DNA from: Neobacillus drentensis NBRC 102427
GTDB taxonomy: Bacteria > Bacillota > Bacilli > Bacillales > Cytobacillaceae
DNA: 64,000 nt
Assembly: GCF_001591445.1 (NCBI RefSeq)
Contig: NZ_BCUX01000027.1
Coordinates: forward strand, 1 to 64,000
Direction of reading: 5' to 3'
Position numbers and translations under genes: made by a program. The notes beneath the pieces were generated by a model. The model had not been told where the DNA came from. It saw only the letters and a list, made by a program, of their open reading frames with translations, and searched no databases. Of the stretch, positions 1 through 8,525 are shown one piece after another. Position 1 is the first letter of the stretch. Each line of letters starts with the position of its first letter.

Positions 1-234
1 TTAGCTTCATTTCTGAAGCTAATAATTTTTGTTTGTTTGCACGATTTTGTTTGTTTAGTTTTCAAAGAACAATGTAATTTAAAACTTTTTTTCAAGTAGT
101 CGTTCAAAAGCGACTCCATTAATTTATCATATCTCACATCATGATGTCAACAAGTTATTTAATTTCTTTTTTCGTTTGTTGACTCACTCGGTGAGGACGA
201 GATTTAATATAACATGATAAATAAATGTTTGCAA
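1..234 (-). promoter_or_regulatory. rRNA operon promoter and leader, reading left out of the window
   Basis: Read on the minus strand, this stretch has the usual elements of a Bacillus rrn leader. Promoter P1 has -35 TTGCAA (229-234), a 17-base spacer and -10 TATATT (206-211). A second has -35 TTGACA (145-150) with a weaker -10 GATAAA (123-128). Then comes a boxA-like antitermination motif TGTTCTTTGAAAAC (58-71), well known just upstream of Bacillus 16S/23S genes. A perfect 9-bp stem hairpin (1-22) could be part of an RNase III processing stem. The rRNA genes themselves would lie left of position 1. The identification is by pattern; the rRNA is not visible. Confidence 0.72.
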
Positions 235-404
235 TATAATTTTAAAAGTTTTTTCAAATCTAATAGGTAAAGCTTTATTCCTTCATTAACATCATATAAT
301 AAATAGACTGTTAATCGTTACTCGTTTATGTGTAAAATCAAAGTAGATGTTTTTTCTTCGAAACAAAACTTCAGTCTTCAGACTGTGTAATTGGACGTGA
401 ACCT

Positions 405-1103
405 ATGATGAGTAGTGTCGATATCGATATATTAATTAAATTAGGTATTTCTGCTGTTTTTGGACTTATTATCGGTCTGGAACGAGAATTAAAAAGGAAA
501 CCAGTTGGATTAAAGACAAGTCTAGTGATTTCTGTTGTGAGCTGCCTGTTAACGATTGTGTCAATTGAATCAGCGTACATGTTTCCTGATTCAGGTGATG
601 TTAAAATTACTATGGACCCTCTACGCTTAGCAGCACAAATTGTGTCGGGGATTGGTTTTTTGGGTGCGGGTGTTATCTTAAGAAGGGGAAATGATAGTAT
701 TTCAGGATTAACGACAGCAGCCATGATATGGGGAGCAGCTGGAATTGGCATAGCTGTCGGCGCTGGTTTTTTCATAGAGGCTTTTGCCGGGGTTGCATTG
801 CTTATACTTAGTGTGGAATTTGTTCCATTTTTAATGAAGATCATTGGTCCGAAACAATTACGGGAAAAAGAAGTCATGTTGCACTTGTTTATTAGAGATC
901 AAAATCAAATTGATAAGGCGATTTCTTTCTTATTAGAAAAAAATTATATTGTTCGTAGACTTAAGATTAAAGATTTAGACAACGGGGACCATCTTGTTCA
1001 AATCTTAGTTGCAGTGGATTACCGTGAAAAGACAACCGATGTGTATTCCTCTGTTTCGAATTTAGAAGGTGTTCAGAAAGTTGAAATCGAAAGTATTGGC
1101 TAG
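405..1103 (+). CDS. MgtC/SapB family membrane protein
   Basis: 232 residues, the usual MgtC length. The N-terminal half is hydrophobic with about four to five membrane segments (roughly residues 8-25, 38-55, 70-95, 100-140). It carries the conserved MgtC features: the GLERE signature near residue 24, KPVGLKT, and GIGFLGAGVI. Residues about 150-232 form a soluble ACT-like C-terminal domain (MLHLFIRD...VDYREKTTDV). MgtC proteins are linked to growth at low magnesium and act on membrane transport or F-type ATPase; SapB is the Bacillus relative. ATG at 405 or 408 both possible; only a weak GGACGTG precedes. It is monocistronic, between the divergent rRNA leader and a tRNA gene. Confidence 0.9.
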   Translation: MMSSVDIDILIKLGISAVFGLIIGLERELKRKPVGLKTSLVISVVSCLLTIVSIESAYMFPDSGDVKITMDPLRLAAQIVSGIGFLGAGVILRRGNDSISGLTTAAMIWGAAGIGIAVGAGFFIEAFAGVALLILSVEFVPFLMKIIGPKQLREKEVMLHLFIRDQNQIDKAISFLLEKNYIVRRLKIKDLDNGDHLVQILVAVDYREKTTDVYSSVSNLEGVQKVEIESIG

Positions 1104-1134
1104 AAAAAAATTTATGTAAATACAAAATTTTCTC

Positions 1135-1163
1135 TTGCAAGATAATAGTAATACAGATATAAT
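1135..1163 (+). promoter_or_regulatory. sigma-A promoter of the tRNA-Ala gene
   Basis: -35 TTGCAA at 1135-1140, a 17-base spacer, and a perfect -10 TATAAT at 1158-1163. The tRNA starts 21 bases after the -10 box, so this promoter can serve the tRNA alone. Confidence 0.85.
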
Positions 1164-1183
1164 TTTTCTTGTACCAATCAACT

Positions 1184-1256
<73 letters not shown>

Positions 1257-1263
1257 TTTTTTT

Positions 1264-1291
1264 AAAACCCTTGACCTTCAAGGGTTTTTTT
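1264..1291 (+). terminator. intrinsic terminator after tRNA-Ala
   Basis: Stem AAACCCTTGA / TCAAGGGTTT with a 3-base loop, followed by a T-run, starts 8 bases after the tRNA. Confidence 0.9.
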
Positions 1292-1310
1292 CATTTCTAC
1301 TTTAAAAGCA

Positions 1311-1343
1311 AATGGGACTGAATCATGTTCAGTCCCATTTTTC
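1311..1343. terminator. convergent hairpin terminator
   Basis: AATGGGACTGAA / TTCAGTCCCATT is a 12-bp stem with a 5-base loop. A good T-run follows on the plus strand and a weaker, interrupted one on the minus strand. It probably also ends the leftward helicase transcript, which stops 30 bases away. Confidence 0.8.
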
Positions 1344-1372
1344 TTTTTATTTTTGATTTTTTTAAATGTATA

Positions 1373-2701
1373 TTATCTTGGACCTTTTCTTCCCGAACCT
1401 GTTTTTGTACTGTTCCTTCCAGCTGAAACTGGATGGGACCTTTTTTCAGAGGCATTTCTTCCTCCAGATCTATTTTCCCTTTTTCCAGATTCATTTCGAT
1501 TTCGTGATGTACCTGGCCGAGCCTTTCCCTTACTACCGTTATCTTTTTGACCAACAAAACGGCCTTTTTTCTCTTCATCCGCTTCACTATTACCATTATT
1601 TTGCTTTGGAATGATGATATTTAGCTCGTGCTCAATTGTTTCGAGCATGGGCCTGTCTGCAGAAGAATAAAAGGTAATCGCAAGACCTGTCATTCCTGCT
1701 CTGCCCGTTCGGCCAATTCGATGAACATAGCTGTCAGCATCTTCAGGGATATCATAATTAAACACATGGGTAACACCTTCGACATCCAACCCTCTTGCCG
1801 CCACATCTGTAGCAATTAACAATTGTATTTCCGCATCTCTAAAACGCTTCATTACTCGTTCCCTCTTCGCTTGAGACAAATCACCATGTAATTCATCGCA
1901 AGAAAAGCCATTTGCTTTTAGCACATCAAAAAGTTTACTTACTCTGCGTTTTGTCCGACAAAAAACTACCGCTAGATAGGGACGATACGTTTCCACTAAT
2001 TGAATAAGTGTCGCTTGTTTTGCACGATCCGTTGTATGAATCGCAATTTGCTTCACACTTTCTGCAGGTCCCTGTGTTTTTTCAACTTGAATATACTCAG
2101 GATTACGCATATGCTTTTTGGCCAGTTGACGGATTTCAGGCGGCATCGTGGCTGAAAACAGCATCGTTTGCCTGCTTGCCGGAGTTTCTCTTATTATATC
2201 CTCCACTTCATTGAGGAACCCAATATGAAGCATTTGGTCTGCTTCATCCAAAACAAGAAAGGATATTTCTGATAAACGAATGGTTTCACGTCTAATATGA
2301 TCTAATAGTCTGCCGGGAGTCCCAACAACAATTTGCATGCCCCTTTTTAATTTTTTCAACTGTTTATCGACATCCTGCCCTCCGTAAACAGCAAGGACAT
2401 CAACGCCGTTGATGTCTGATATTAATTTTTCAATTTCCTCAGTAATTTGCAATGCCAGTTCTCTCGTAGGCGTCACGATAAGCGCTTGTACTTGCTCCGC
2501 CTCAAGGTTAATCTTTTCTAAAATTGGCAGGATAAATGCAAACGTCTTTCCCGTTCCTGTCTGCGCCTGCGCTATTATATCGGTACCCTTCAGCACTGAT
2601 GGAATCGCTTGTTGTTGAATCGGTGTTGGCTTTGCAATTCCGTGACCGCGTAATTTTTCCACGATTGGACTTGAAATACCTAGTGATGAAAAATCTGACA
2701 A
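1373..2701 (-). CDS. DEAD-box ATP-dependent RNA helicase
   Basis: 442 residues with every DEAD-box motif: Q-motif KPTPIQ (about 24-29), Walker A AQTGTGKT (about 46-53), [25 protein letters not shown], then domain 2 with [23 protein letters not shown] and HRIGRTGR. Residues past about 370 form a basic, Arg/Gly/Ser/Asn-rich tail likely to grip RNA, as in CshA-like Bacillus helicases that act in mRNA decay, ribosome assembly and cold growth. The start is TTG at 2701, set by the ribosome site AAGGTAGGGG 6 bases upstream. Which Csh paralogue it is cannot be settled by eye. Confidence 0.95.
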   Translation of the reverse strand: MSDFSSLGISSPIVEKLRGHGIAKPTPIQQQAIPSVLKGTDIIAQAQTGTGKTFAFILPILEKINLEAEQVQALIVTPTRELALQITEEIEKLISDINGVDVLAVYGGQDVDKQLKKLKRGMQIVVGTPGRLLDHIRRETIRLSEISFLVLDEADQMLHIGFLNEVEDIIRETPASRQTMLFSATMPPEIRQLAKKHMRNPEYIQVEKTQGPAESVKQIAIHTTDRAKQATLIQLVETYRPYLAVVFCRTKRRVSKLFDVLKANGFSCDELHGDLSQAKRERVMKRFRDAEIQLLIATDVAARGLDVEGVTHVFNYDIPEDADSYVHRIGRTGRAGMTGLAITFYSSADRPMLETIEHELNIIIPKQNNGNSEADEEKKGRFVGQKDNGSKGKARPGTSRNRNESGKRENRSGGRNASEKRSHPVSAGRNSTKTGSGRKGPR

Positions 2702-2904
2702 AAAAACCCCTACCTTCTATTTAACCTATCCCATTAATATTGATTGTTTATCAGTCCAATTGCAAATATACTTTTTCTTTCTCGTTAAAAATAATATAAT
2801 GCTCAAAACATTTGTTGCCTTTTTCGATTAAACCAACTATAATTTCTGTATATTAAAACCAACTTAATTCATCGGAATAGTATACTTTGGAGGTGGAGAA
2901 TCAT

Positions 2905-3483
2905 ATGAACCAAAATAGTTTTCTCATCATTCATGGCTTAGGCGGGAGCGGAGCGGATCATTGGCAAACATGGCTGGCCCATGAATTAGAACAAAGGAAT
3001 CAACATGTTTGTTACCCAACCTTCTCAAACTTTGATTCACCTATTAAGAAAGTCTGGTTGGAGGAGTTGTCAGCTTCAATGAAGGCGATTCCGGAGGAAA
3101 ACAATCTAACTGTCATTACACACAGTTTAGGATGCATACTTTGGCTTCATTATATCAGTAGTCAAAATAAACAGATTGCCAAAAGAGTTATTCTGGTTGC
3201 CCCACCTTCTCCATCAATCATTCTCTCAGCGGCAAAATCTTTTTATCCCGTTCCACTAGTTGGAAACCATCTAAAGAGAACAGCCGAAGAGATATTATTT
3301 GTCCATTCATCCAATGATCCCTATTGCAGTATGAATGATACAAAAAACTATTTTAATCTCGGGCATCCTTCCGTTACTATATCAAATGCAGGTCATATTA
3401 ATCCGAAGTCAGGACATGGGAAATGGCATTGGATCTTAGACTTGTCTCTTTCTCCTAAAGAGTTAAATCAATATATATGCTAA
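2905..3483 (+). CDS. RBBP9/YdeN-type alpha/beta serine hydrolase
   Basis: 192 residues from the ATG at 2905, chosen because GGAGGTGGAG (2889-2898) sits 6 bases upstream; an in-frame TTG at 2887 lies upstream of that ribosome site. The protein opens with the oxyanion-loop motif HGLGGSGADHWQ. It has a nucleophile elbow THSLGC, which replaces GxSxG as in the RBBP9/YdeN family, a likely acid Asp in SSNDPYC and a catalytic His in NAGHIN. No signal peptide, so cytoplasmic. Substrates of bacterial YdeN-like hydrolases are unknown. Transcribed alone with its own terminator. Confidence 0.88.
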   Translation: MNQNSFLIIHGLGGSGADHWQTWLAHELEQRNQHVCYPTFSNFDSPIKKVWLEELSASMKAIPEENNLTVITHSLGCILWLHYISSQNKQIAKRVILVAPPSPSIILSAAKSFYPVPLVGNHLKRTAEEILFVHSSNDPYCSMNDTKNYFNLGHPSVTISNAGHINPKSGHGKWHWILDLSLSPKELNQYIC

Positions 3484-3513
3484 AAAAGAAGGAGTGACAT
3501 CTCCTTCTTTTTT
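3483..3513. terminator. bidirectional intrinsic terminator
   Basis: AAAAAAGAAGGAG / CTCCTTCTTTTTT stem with a 6-base loop lies between the convergent hydrolase gene and the leftward TusA-like gene. A/T runs on both sides allow use in both directions. Confidence 0.9.
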
Positions 3514-3545
3514 AGTTTTTTCCACTGTTCTTATCCATTGATAGG

Positions 3546-3785
3546 TTAGTACTTTTTGATAAAATAATAGCTTGTACTTCCAAAATCCTTTTTGTCCAGT
3601 ATCGTAAAATTCTGCACACTGCACCAAGCCTGTAGATTTTCTCTAGCGCTAGGGTCATTAAAAATAACCTCTATTATTTGACCTCGTTCTAAACTTCCCA
3701 TTTTTAATAATAGGTTGTTTATTAATTCGCCAATACCTGCCAATTCTCCATCATAGATTAAATCAGGAATATAATGTAGTGCCAT
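3546..3785 (-). CDS. small TusA/SirA-like protein lacking the N-terminal cysteine
   Basis: 79 residues with the two-layer TusA fold pattern: helix 1 GELINNLLLKMGSLERG, strand IIEVIFNDPSARENL, the AWC motif (QAWCSVQNF), and a closing strand SYYFIKKY. Related small TusA-family sulfurtransferases carry a Cys-containing element before helix 1 (CPxP, or CGEL in one subgroup); here that position reads GIGEL, so the first cysteine is gone and only the AWC cysteine remains. Start is ATG at 3785 after AAAGGAGAG. Its gene is divergent from a LysR regulator that resembles selenium/sulfur-linked members, so a sulfur or selenium role is plausible. That role is inferred. Confidence 0.7.
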   Translation of the reverse strand: MALHYIPDLIYDGELAGIGELINNLLLKMGSLERGQIIEVIFNDPSARENLQAWCSVQNFTILDKKDFGSTSYYFIKKY

Positions 3786-3832
3786 TTGGCTCTCCTTTAA
3801 TAAATATTCATAAATATTACAAATTAAGAATC

Positions 3833-3848
3833 TCCTTTATTATAAGGA
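3833..3848. promoter_or_regulatory. candidate LysR operator between divergent genes
   Basis: TCCTT-N6-AAGGA is an inverted repeat in the 148-base gap between the TusA-like gene and the LysR gene. It contains a T-N11-A pair, the core of LysR boxes. AT-rich DNA produces such repeats easily, so this is only a candidate. Confidence 0.35.
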
Positions 3849-3933
3849 AATGATATGCTTATATAAAATCATTTTATCTATTTTTTCAATCATAATTAAT
3901 CGATTATTTAAATACTTTCAGGAGATGACAGAC

Positions 3934-4812
3934 ATGGATTTGCATCAGTTGTATGTTTTTACAAAGGTGGTTGAACACAAAAGTTTTTCAAAGGCGGCAG
4001 AAGATATTTTTTTAAGTCAATCTACCGTTAGTTCTCATATTCAAGCATTAGAAAAGATGTTAAATATGAATCTTTTTGACCGTGTCGGAAGGGAAAGTAT
4101 TCTTACTCCTCAGGGGGAACGCTTGTATCAATGGGCACTAAAACTCTTGCTCATTAAAGACCAAGCCTTGCTAGATTTAAAAGAGGGAATGACAGACCTC
4201 CGCGGAATGATTCGGATTGCCGCAAGTTCAGTTCCAGGGCAATTCATGGTCCCGCGAATGGTCAAGCAGTTTAGGGAACATTATCCTGAAGTGACGTTTC
4301 ATATTAACCAATACTCTTCAAAAACAGTGGCTGAAAAGGTGCTTAATGGTTCAGTAGATGTGGGAATTTTAGGTGATAAGTACGAAAACGATAAACTGCA
4401 TTATATTCCTTTATTAAAGGAAAAATTAGTCCTCATCACATCGAACCAAAACAAAATTGAAGGACCTGTCAATATCGAGGAACTTTTGGATTATCCTTTC
4501 GTGATGCGTCATTCTAACTCAGGAACGAATGCTCTTTTGGAACGCTTCCTTAAAAAGAGTAAGATTCATAAGGACCAATTAAATATTATCGCCTATACCG
4601 AAAGCGGTCAGAGTTTGATGCAATTTGTGATTCAGGATATTGGCATATCGATTATTTCTGAAATCGCTGCCAGTGAATATTCCTCAAAAAATATGCTTAA
4701 GATGCATGAAATCAATGACTTTAATCACGAAAGATATTTTTATCTGGTATACAACATTAATAAAACACAATCACTTTTATCAAAATTATTTATTGAAGAA
4801 GCGAGGGAATGA
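3934..4812 (+). CDS. LysR-family transcriptional regulator (selenium/sulfur-metabolism type)
   Basis: 292 residues, a normal LysR length. An N-terminal winged helix-turn-helix (residues 1-60: FSKAAEDIFLSQSTVSSHIQALE) is followed by a periplasmic-binding-protein-like effector domain (about 90-290). ATG 3934 is chosen because AGGAGATGA lies just upstream; a longer in-frame reading to 3850 has no ribosome site. The overall sequence resembles regulators annotated as selenium-metabolism-associated LysR and CysL-like proteins. It is divergent from the TusA-like gene, the usual geometry for a LysR protein and its target, so it probably controls that gene and itself. The specific ligand is unknown. 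Confidence 0.87.
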   Translation: MDLHQLYVFTKVVEHKSFSKAAEDIFLSQSTVSSHIQALEKMLNMNLFDRVGRESILTPQGERLYQWALKLLLIKDQALLDLKEGMTDLRGMIRIAASSVPGQFMVPRMVKQFREHYPEVTFHINQYSSKTVAEKVLNGSVDVGILGDKYENDKLHYIPLLKEKLVLITSNQNKIEGPVNIEELLDYPFVMRHSNSGTNALLERFLKKSKIHKDQLNIIAYTESGQSLMQFVIQDIGISIISEIAASEYSSKNMLKMHEINDFNHERYFYLVYNINKTQSLLSKLFIEEARE

Positions 4813-4973
4813 ATTGCATTGCCAAAGGAAAACAAATTAATAGATTATTTAATTTTAAGTGGGAATTTTTTCTAGATAATAAAAATAAATACTGGAAAAA
4901 CTAAATACATAAGACAGAGTGACTCCTCCCCTGAAAAATAAGTAGGTCACAAGCTAATTGGAGTGTTGCGTCA

Positions 4974-7499
4974 TTGTCCATCAAAAAAAAGATGCCGTTG
5001 ATTTTTTGCTTGCTGGTCTTTTTGATTTTAGTATCCAATAATACTATTCATTATCTTCGCTCAAAAAATCAGCTGCTCGCTAATAATGAAAGAGAAATTG
5101 AGATGATCACTCAAGAAGTGTCATTCCAAGTTGATAATATAAGAAAAGGTTCATTATATGTTGAAGATATTCTTGGCAGAGAATTAAGGATGGCGTCGTT
5201 AGCTATTAAGAATGCACTACCGCCAAATTATCAGGACATAACCAATGAACGGCTAAAAAAACTTGCACAAGAAGTAAGGGTCTCACATATAACCCTGTTA
5301 GCGAAAACGAAGGATGATATTATTGGTGTTAGATCCTCCGACCTAAAAGAAATAAAAATGTCTACAAAGGGTTGGGGCTATTGGTATGATGCCTACCAAC
5401 AACTTTTCGCCTTAAAACCTGTTTCTGTTGGAAAAGGGTTAACCTTACCTCATTTTTGGTCAGGTCCAATTGAAGTTGCTTCCTCCAATCCAGATCATAC
5501 GGATAAATGGGGCTATTTTTTTGATGGGACGACCAACTATATTATCAATCCCTACTTTCGTGACAATGAAGTACTAGACTATGAAAGACGGTTTGGTCCC
5601 GGGCAGGTCATTAAAGGTTTTACAAAAGACCGGGGAGTTTTAGAAATAACTGTTTTCAATCCCAAAAACTTTGGCAAAAAGAAAGAAACTGTCCATTTAA
5701 ACGGTAATAGTTATATTCGTATATCAGCCCAACAAATTTGGTATGGGTCCTATAAGTATCGGAACGAAAAAGTGGATGCATCATTTATTCAACGGGCGAT
5801 ACAAACAAAACAAGTACAGACTTACAGGGATGATATTCAGGGCAAAAATTTGATGAAAACCTTTGTACCGGTTTTTTCAACCCCCGCAAAGCCATTTGTG
5901 ATTGGTCTAGTCTATAATTACGGACTCATTAAGAAGGAACTCACGCATGAACTTTTTGTCCATTTACTACTCTCCTTCGTGATTATGATTATCGTCCTTA
6001 TTATCAGTTTGATTTTTTCCCGTTCGATTACACAGCCAATCGGTTATATTGTGGAACAAGTGAATAGTATCGCTCAAGGAAACTTTGGTAATAAATTACA
6101 CTTAAAACGAAAAGATGAATTAGGCCTGCTGACTGAAAATGTGAATGCATTATCCAATCATTTGCAGAATTATGTCAGTGATTTAAATAAGAGCAAGGAG
6201 TTTATTGAATTCCAAGCCTATCATGACCCATTAACCGGCTTGTCAAACAGAAGGTATTTTCAGGAAAAGTTAAAACCTTGCATCGATCATGCGAAAGAAA
6301 CCGGTGAAACGGTGTCTATCTTATTCATTGATATGGATCGTTTTAAACAGGTCAATGACTCTTATGGTCATAACAAAGGAGATGAAATACTAAAAATCGT
6401 TGCCGAACGGCTTACTGAAAGTTTACCTAGTGATCATAGTATCATTACTAGACAAGGTGGCGATGAATTTATTATATTGCTAATGAATTTTGATCTCACA
6501 GCTACAAAAGCAGCAGCAGAAAAAGTTGTCAATAGTCTTAAAAAAACCTATCTGTTATATGGCAACGAAATTTATCTCAGTGCAAGCTGTGGGATTAGTT
6601 TATTTCCAGACCATACAAAAAATATCGACAAGCTTGTCGTCTATGCTGACATTGCTATGTACTCAGCGAAAAAGCAAGGCGGAAACAAAGTTATTGTTTA
6701 CACAGAAAAATTATTAGAGTCAAACATCGAAAGGCCCAAACTCGAAGCACGATTGCGGAAGGCCATTGAAAATGGAAAGGTTGAGGTTTATTATCAACCG
6801 AAGCTTACTGTAGATTTAGGTAAAATATTTGGAATGGAAGCGCTCGTAAGATGGAATGATGAAGAATTCGGATTCGTCTCACCTGAACTATTTATTTCGA
6901 TTGCTGAAGATATTGGCTTGATTCATCCTTTATGGGAATTTGTTATGAAGGAAGCATGTCTTCAGGTGAGCAAGTGGAATCTTAACCGCTCCGAGCCTCT
7001 CTCTGTTTCAGTTAATTTCTCGGCCCATCAATTTCAAGAACCTTGCAGCATGGTAGAAAAAGTCAAAGAGGTTCTGAGCGAAAGTCAATTGAGTCCTAGT
7101 AATTTTGAAATAGAAATTACCGAAAGTATCCTCCTCAATAATTCAACAGAAATTGTTCAATCACTTAAATCACTTCAAAGTATGGGTATCGCTATATCGA
7201 TTGATGACTTTGGAACAGGCTATTCTTCCTTAAACTATTTGAAGAATCTACCGATTAATACCTTGAAGATTGATAAATCATTCATCCAAGACATACATGA
7301 AGATTATGCAAATTCAGAGATCCCGGAAGCAATTATTAATCTTGCTCGCAGCCTCCATCTCAATGTCATTGCAGAGGGTGTCGAAAAAGAGCATCAAAGA
7401 GATTTTTTACTATCGAAAAACTGCACTCAAATGCAGGGCTATTTATTTAGCAAACCGTTAAACTCAGAGGAATTTGAACGACTTCTTCAAAAAGAATAA
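4974..7499 (+). CDS. membrane sensor with HAMP, GGDEF and EAL domains (c-di-GMP turnover)
   Basis: 841 residues. Membrane segment 1 is at about residues 8-24, an extracytoplasmic sensor of about 300 residues follows, membrane segment 2 at about 325-348, then HAMP (about 348-400). The diguanylate cyclase domain keeps an intact GGDEF (about 495-499) and HDPLTGLSNRR. The phosphodiesterase domain keeps EAL (about 622-624), the EITES and DDFGTGYSSL metal-site motifs and IAEGVE. No clear RxxD inhibitory site precedes GGDEF. Both catalytic halves look competent, so the net activity cannot be predicted. Start is TTG 4974 with GGAG 10 bases upstream. No c-di-GMP riboswitch precedes it. Confidence 0.93.
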   Translation: MSIKKKMPLIFCLLVFLILVSNNTIHYLRSKNQLLANNEREIEMITQEVSFQVDNIRKGSLYVEDILGRELRMASLAIKNALPPNYQDITNERLKKLAQEVRVSHITLLAKTKDDIIGVRSSDLKEIKMSTKGWGYWYDAYQQLFALKPVSVGKGLTLPHFWSGPIEVASSNPDHTDKWGYFFDGTTNYIINPYFRDNEVLDYERRFGPGQVIKGFTKDRGVLEITVFNPKNFGKKKETVHLNGNSYIRISAQQIWYGSYKYRNEKVDASFIQRAIQTKQVQTYRDDIQGKNLMKTFVPVFSTPAKPFVIGLVYNYGLIKKELTHELFVHLLLSFVIMIIVLIISLIFSRSITQPIGYIVEQVNSIAQGNFGNKLHLKRKDELGLLTENVNALSNHLQNYVSDLNKSKEFIEFQAYHDPLTGLSNRRYFQEKLKPCIDHAKETGETVSILFIDMDRFKQVNDSYGHNKGDEILKIVAERLTESLPSDHSIITRQGGDEFIILLMNFDLTATKAAAEKVVNSLKKTYLLYGNEIYLSASCGISLFPDHTKNIDKLVVYADIAMYSAKKQGGNKVIVYTEKLLESNIERPKLEARLRKAIENGKVEVYYQPKLTVDLGKIFGMEALVRWNDEEFGFVSPELFISIAEDIGLIHPLWEFVMKEACLQVSKWNLNRSEPLSVSVNFSAHQFQEPCSMVEKVKEVLSESQLSPSNFEIEITESILLNNSTEIVQSLKSLQSMGIAISIDDFGTGYSSLNYLKNLPINTLKIDKSFIQDIHEDYANSEIPEAIINLARSLHLNVIAEGVEKEHQRDFLLSKNCTQMQGYLFSKPLNSEEFERLLQKE

Positions 7500-7531
7500 A
7501 AAAAGGGAGAGATTATTTAATAAATCTCTCC
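7498..7531 (-). terminator. intrinsic terminator of the hom-thrB operon
   Basis: On the minus strand GGAGAGATT / AATCTCTCC closes an 8-base loop and is followed by CTTTTTTT. The stem overlaps the thrB stop codon. It also separates thrB from the convergent GGDEF-EAL gene. Confidence 0.85.
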
Positions 7532-8430
7532 ACCGTTTTAACACTGCTTCCACAATAATCTATATTCAGTAATTTGGCAGACATCGTTGAGAATGCACTT
7601 TGCAAGCCTGATACAAGCTGGTTCCCTCTCCCTTTCTCAGTAAAACAAAGAACAGTTGGTCCCGCACCGCTCAGTGCCACTCCGAAAGCACCATTGGATT
7701 TAGCGACCTCTTCTATTTCTTGATAAAGGTTTATTAGCGGTTTTCGGTAGGGCTGGTGAAAAAGGTCCTGCTCCATCATTTTCCCTGCCATCTCCCAATT
7801 TTGAGTTAATAAAGCCGCTACCAAAAGATTGGCAGTGGATGAGGCTTGAATGGCTGCTTCCCGGGAAAATGTTGCTGGAAGCACCCCGCGAGAATCCTTT
7901 GTCAGGAGAATCTCGTCAGGAATAACAGCAACCATCTCAAAGGAAATATTCGAAATGCTCAGCATGTCTACTTCATTTTGTTGATAGGAGCCGATAACCA
8001 GCCCTCCGAATAAAGAAGCACCCACATTATCAGGATGACCCTCAATCTCAGTTGCAATTAACAGCTTTTCTTTTTGTGTGAGTCCTATTCTTCCAATCTT
8101 GTCAGCAAGTTCAATCCCCGCAACGATTGCTGCAGCACTTGAACCAAGCCCACGTGCTAAGGGAATATCACTGTCGACTTTTATTTTACAAGGATGTAAG
8201 TCGATTCCATAGTTTGCAGCTGTTTTAATCGCAATTTGACAGATAAAATGAGTCTCATCGGATGGAAAGTCCAATAATTCATCACTAGCCGACTGAATCT
8301 CCCACTTTACACTTTTCTCCACTTCTAACGTTAAATACAAATCAACAGCAAGTCCCATTGAATCAAAGCCTGGGCCAAGATTAGCTGTACTAGCCGGTAC
8401 TTTTATGACAAAGCGATCATTTAGAGTCAT
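7513..8430 (-). CDS. thrB: homoserine kinase
   Basis: 305 residues, standard for ThrB. It phosphorylates homoserine with ATP in the threonine pathway. GHMP-kinase features are present: N-terminal VPASTANLGPGFDSMG, the ATP loop LARGLGSSAAAIVAG (about residues 84-98), and the C-terminal GAFGVALSGAGPT motif. ATG 8430 overlaps the stop codon of the upstream thrC scar as ATGA. Its ribosome site AGGAG lies inside the scar's last codons, so translation is coupled through the remnant. It is the last gene of the operon before the terminator. Confidence 0.96.
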   Translation of the reverse strand: MTLNDRFVIKVPASTANLGPGFDSMGLAVDLYLTLEVEKSVKWEIQSASDELLDFPSDETHFICQIAIKTAANYGIDLHPCKIKVDSDIPLARGLGSSAAAIVAGIELADKIGRIGLTQKEKLLIATEIEGHPDNVGASLFGGLVIGSYQQNEVDMLSISNISFEMVAVIPDEILLTKDSRGVLPATFSREAAIQASSTANLLVAALLTQNWEMAGKMMEQDLFHQPYRKPLINLYQEIEEVAKSNGAFGVALSGAGPTVLCFTEKGRGNQLVSGLQSAFSTMSAKLLNIDYCGSSVKTVERFIK

Positions 8431-8525
8431 CCTTTGACAACTCCTCGAATATGATATGTCACTGCTTTTTCGTTATTTACTGGTAAAAATTTTTTGTACG
8501 CTTCTAACAATCCCGGCCATCTCAT
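8427..8525 (-). pseudogene. thrC: in-frame deletion scar of threonine synthase (thrC), 32 codons
   Basis: Between hom and thrB, where Bacillus normally carries a thrC of about 350 codons, a 32-codon frame starts MRWPGLLEAYKKFLPVN. This matches the ThrC N-terminus pattern (W-x-G-L-L-x-x-Y-K-x-F-L-P-V). It then runs straight into AVTYHIRGVVKG and a stop, which resembles the ThrC C-terminal tail (a [KR]G[VA][VA][KR] ending). Its ATG overlaps the hom stop (ATGA) and its stop overlaps the thrB start (ATGA), so both couplings and the thrB ribosome site survive. The catalytic PLP core is entirely absent. The match to ThrC is from memory of the family and should be checked by alignment. Confidence 0.78.

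Noticed and set aside
371..877. 168-residue leftward frame opposite mgtC
   Set aside because: Fully overlaps a clear MgtC gene, has low-complexity Pro/Ala/Ile composition and no ribosome site; it is an antisense shadow.
1297..1596. Lysine-rich leftward frame over the helicase C-terminus
   Set aside because: It is an out-of-frame reading of the repetitive basic tail of the DEAD-box gene and crosses a terminator.
4813..4973. Possible c-di-GMP riboswitch before the GGDEF-EAL gene
   Set aside because: The gap lacks the conserved c-di-GMP-I or -II core strings; only a weak GTGAC/GTCAC repeat is present.
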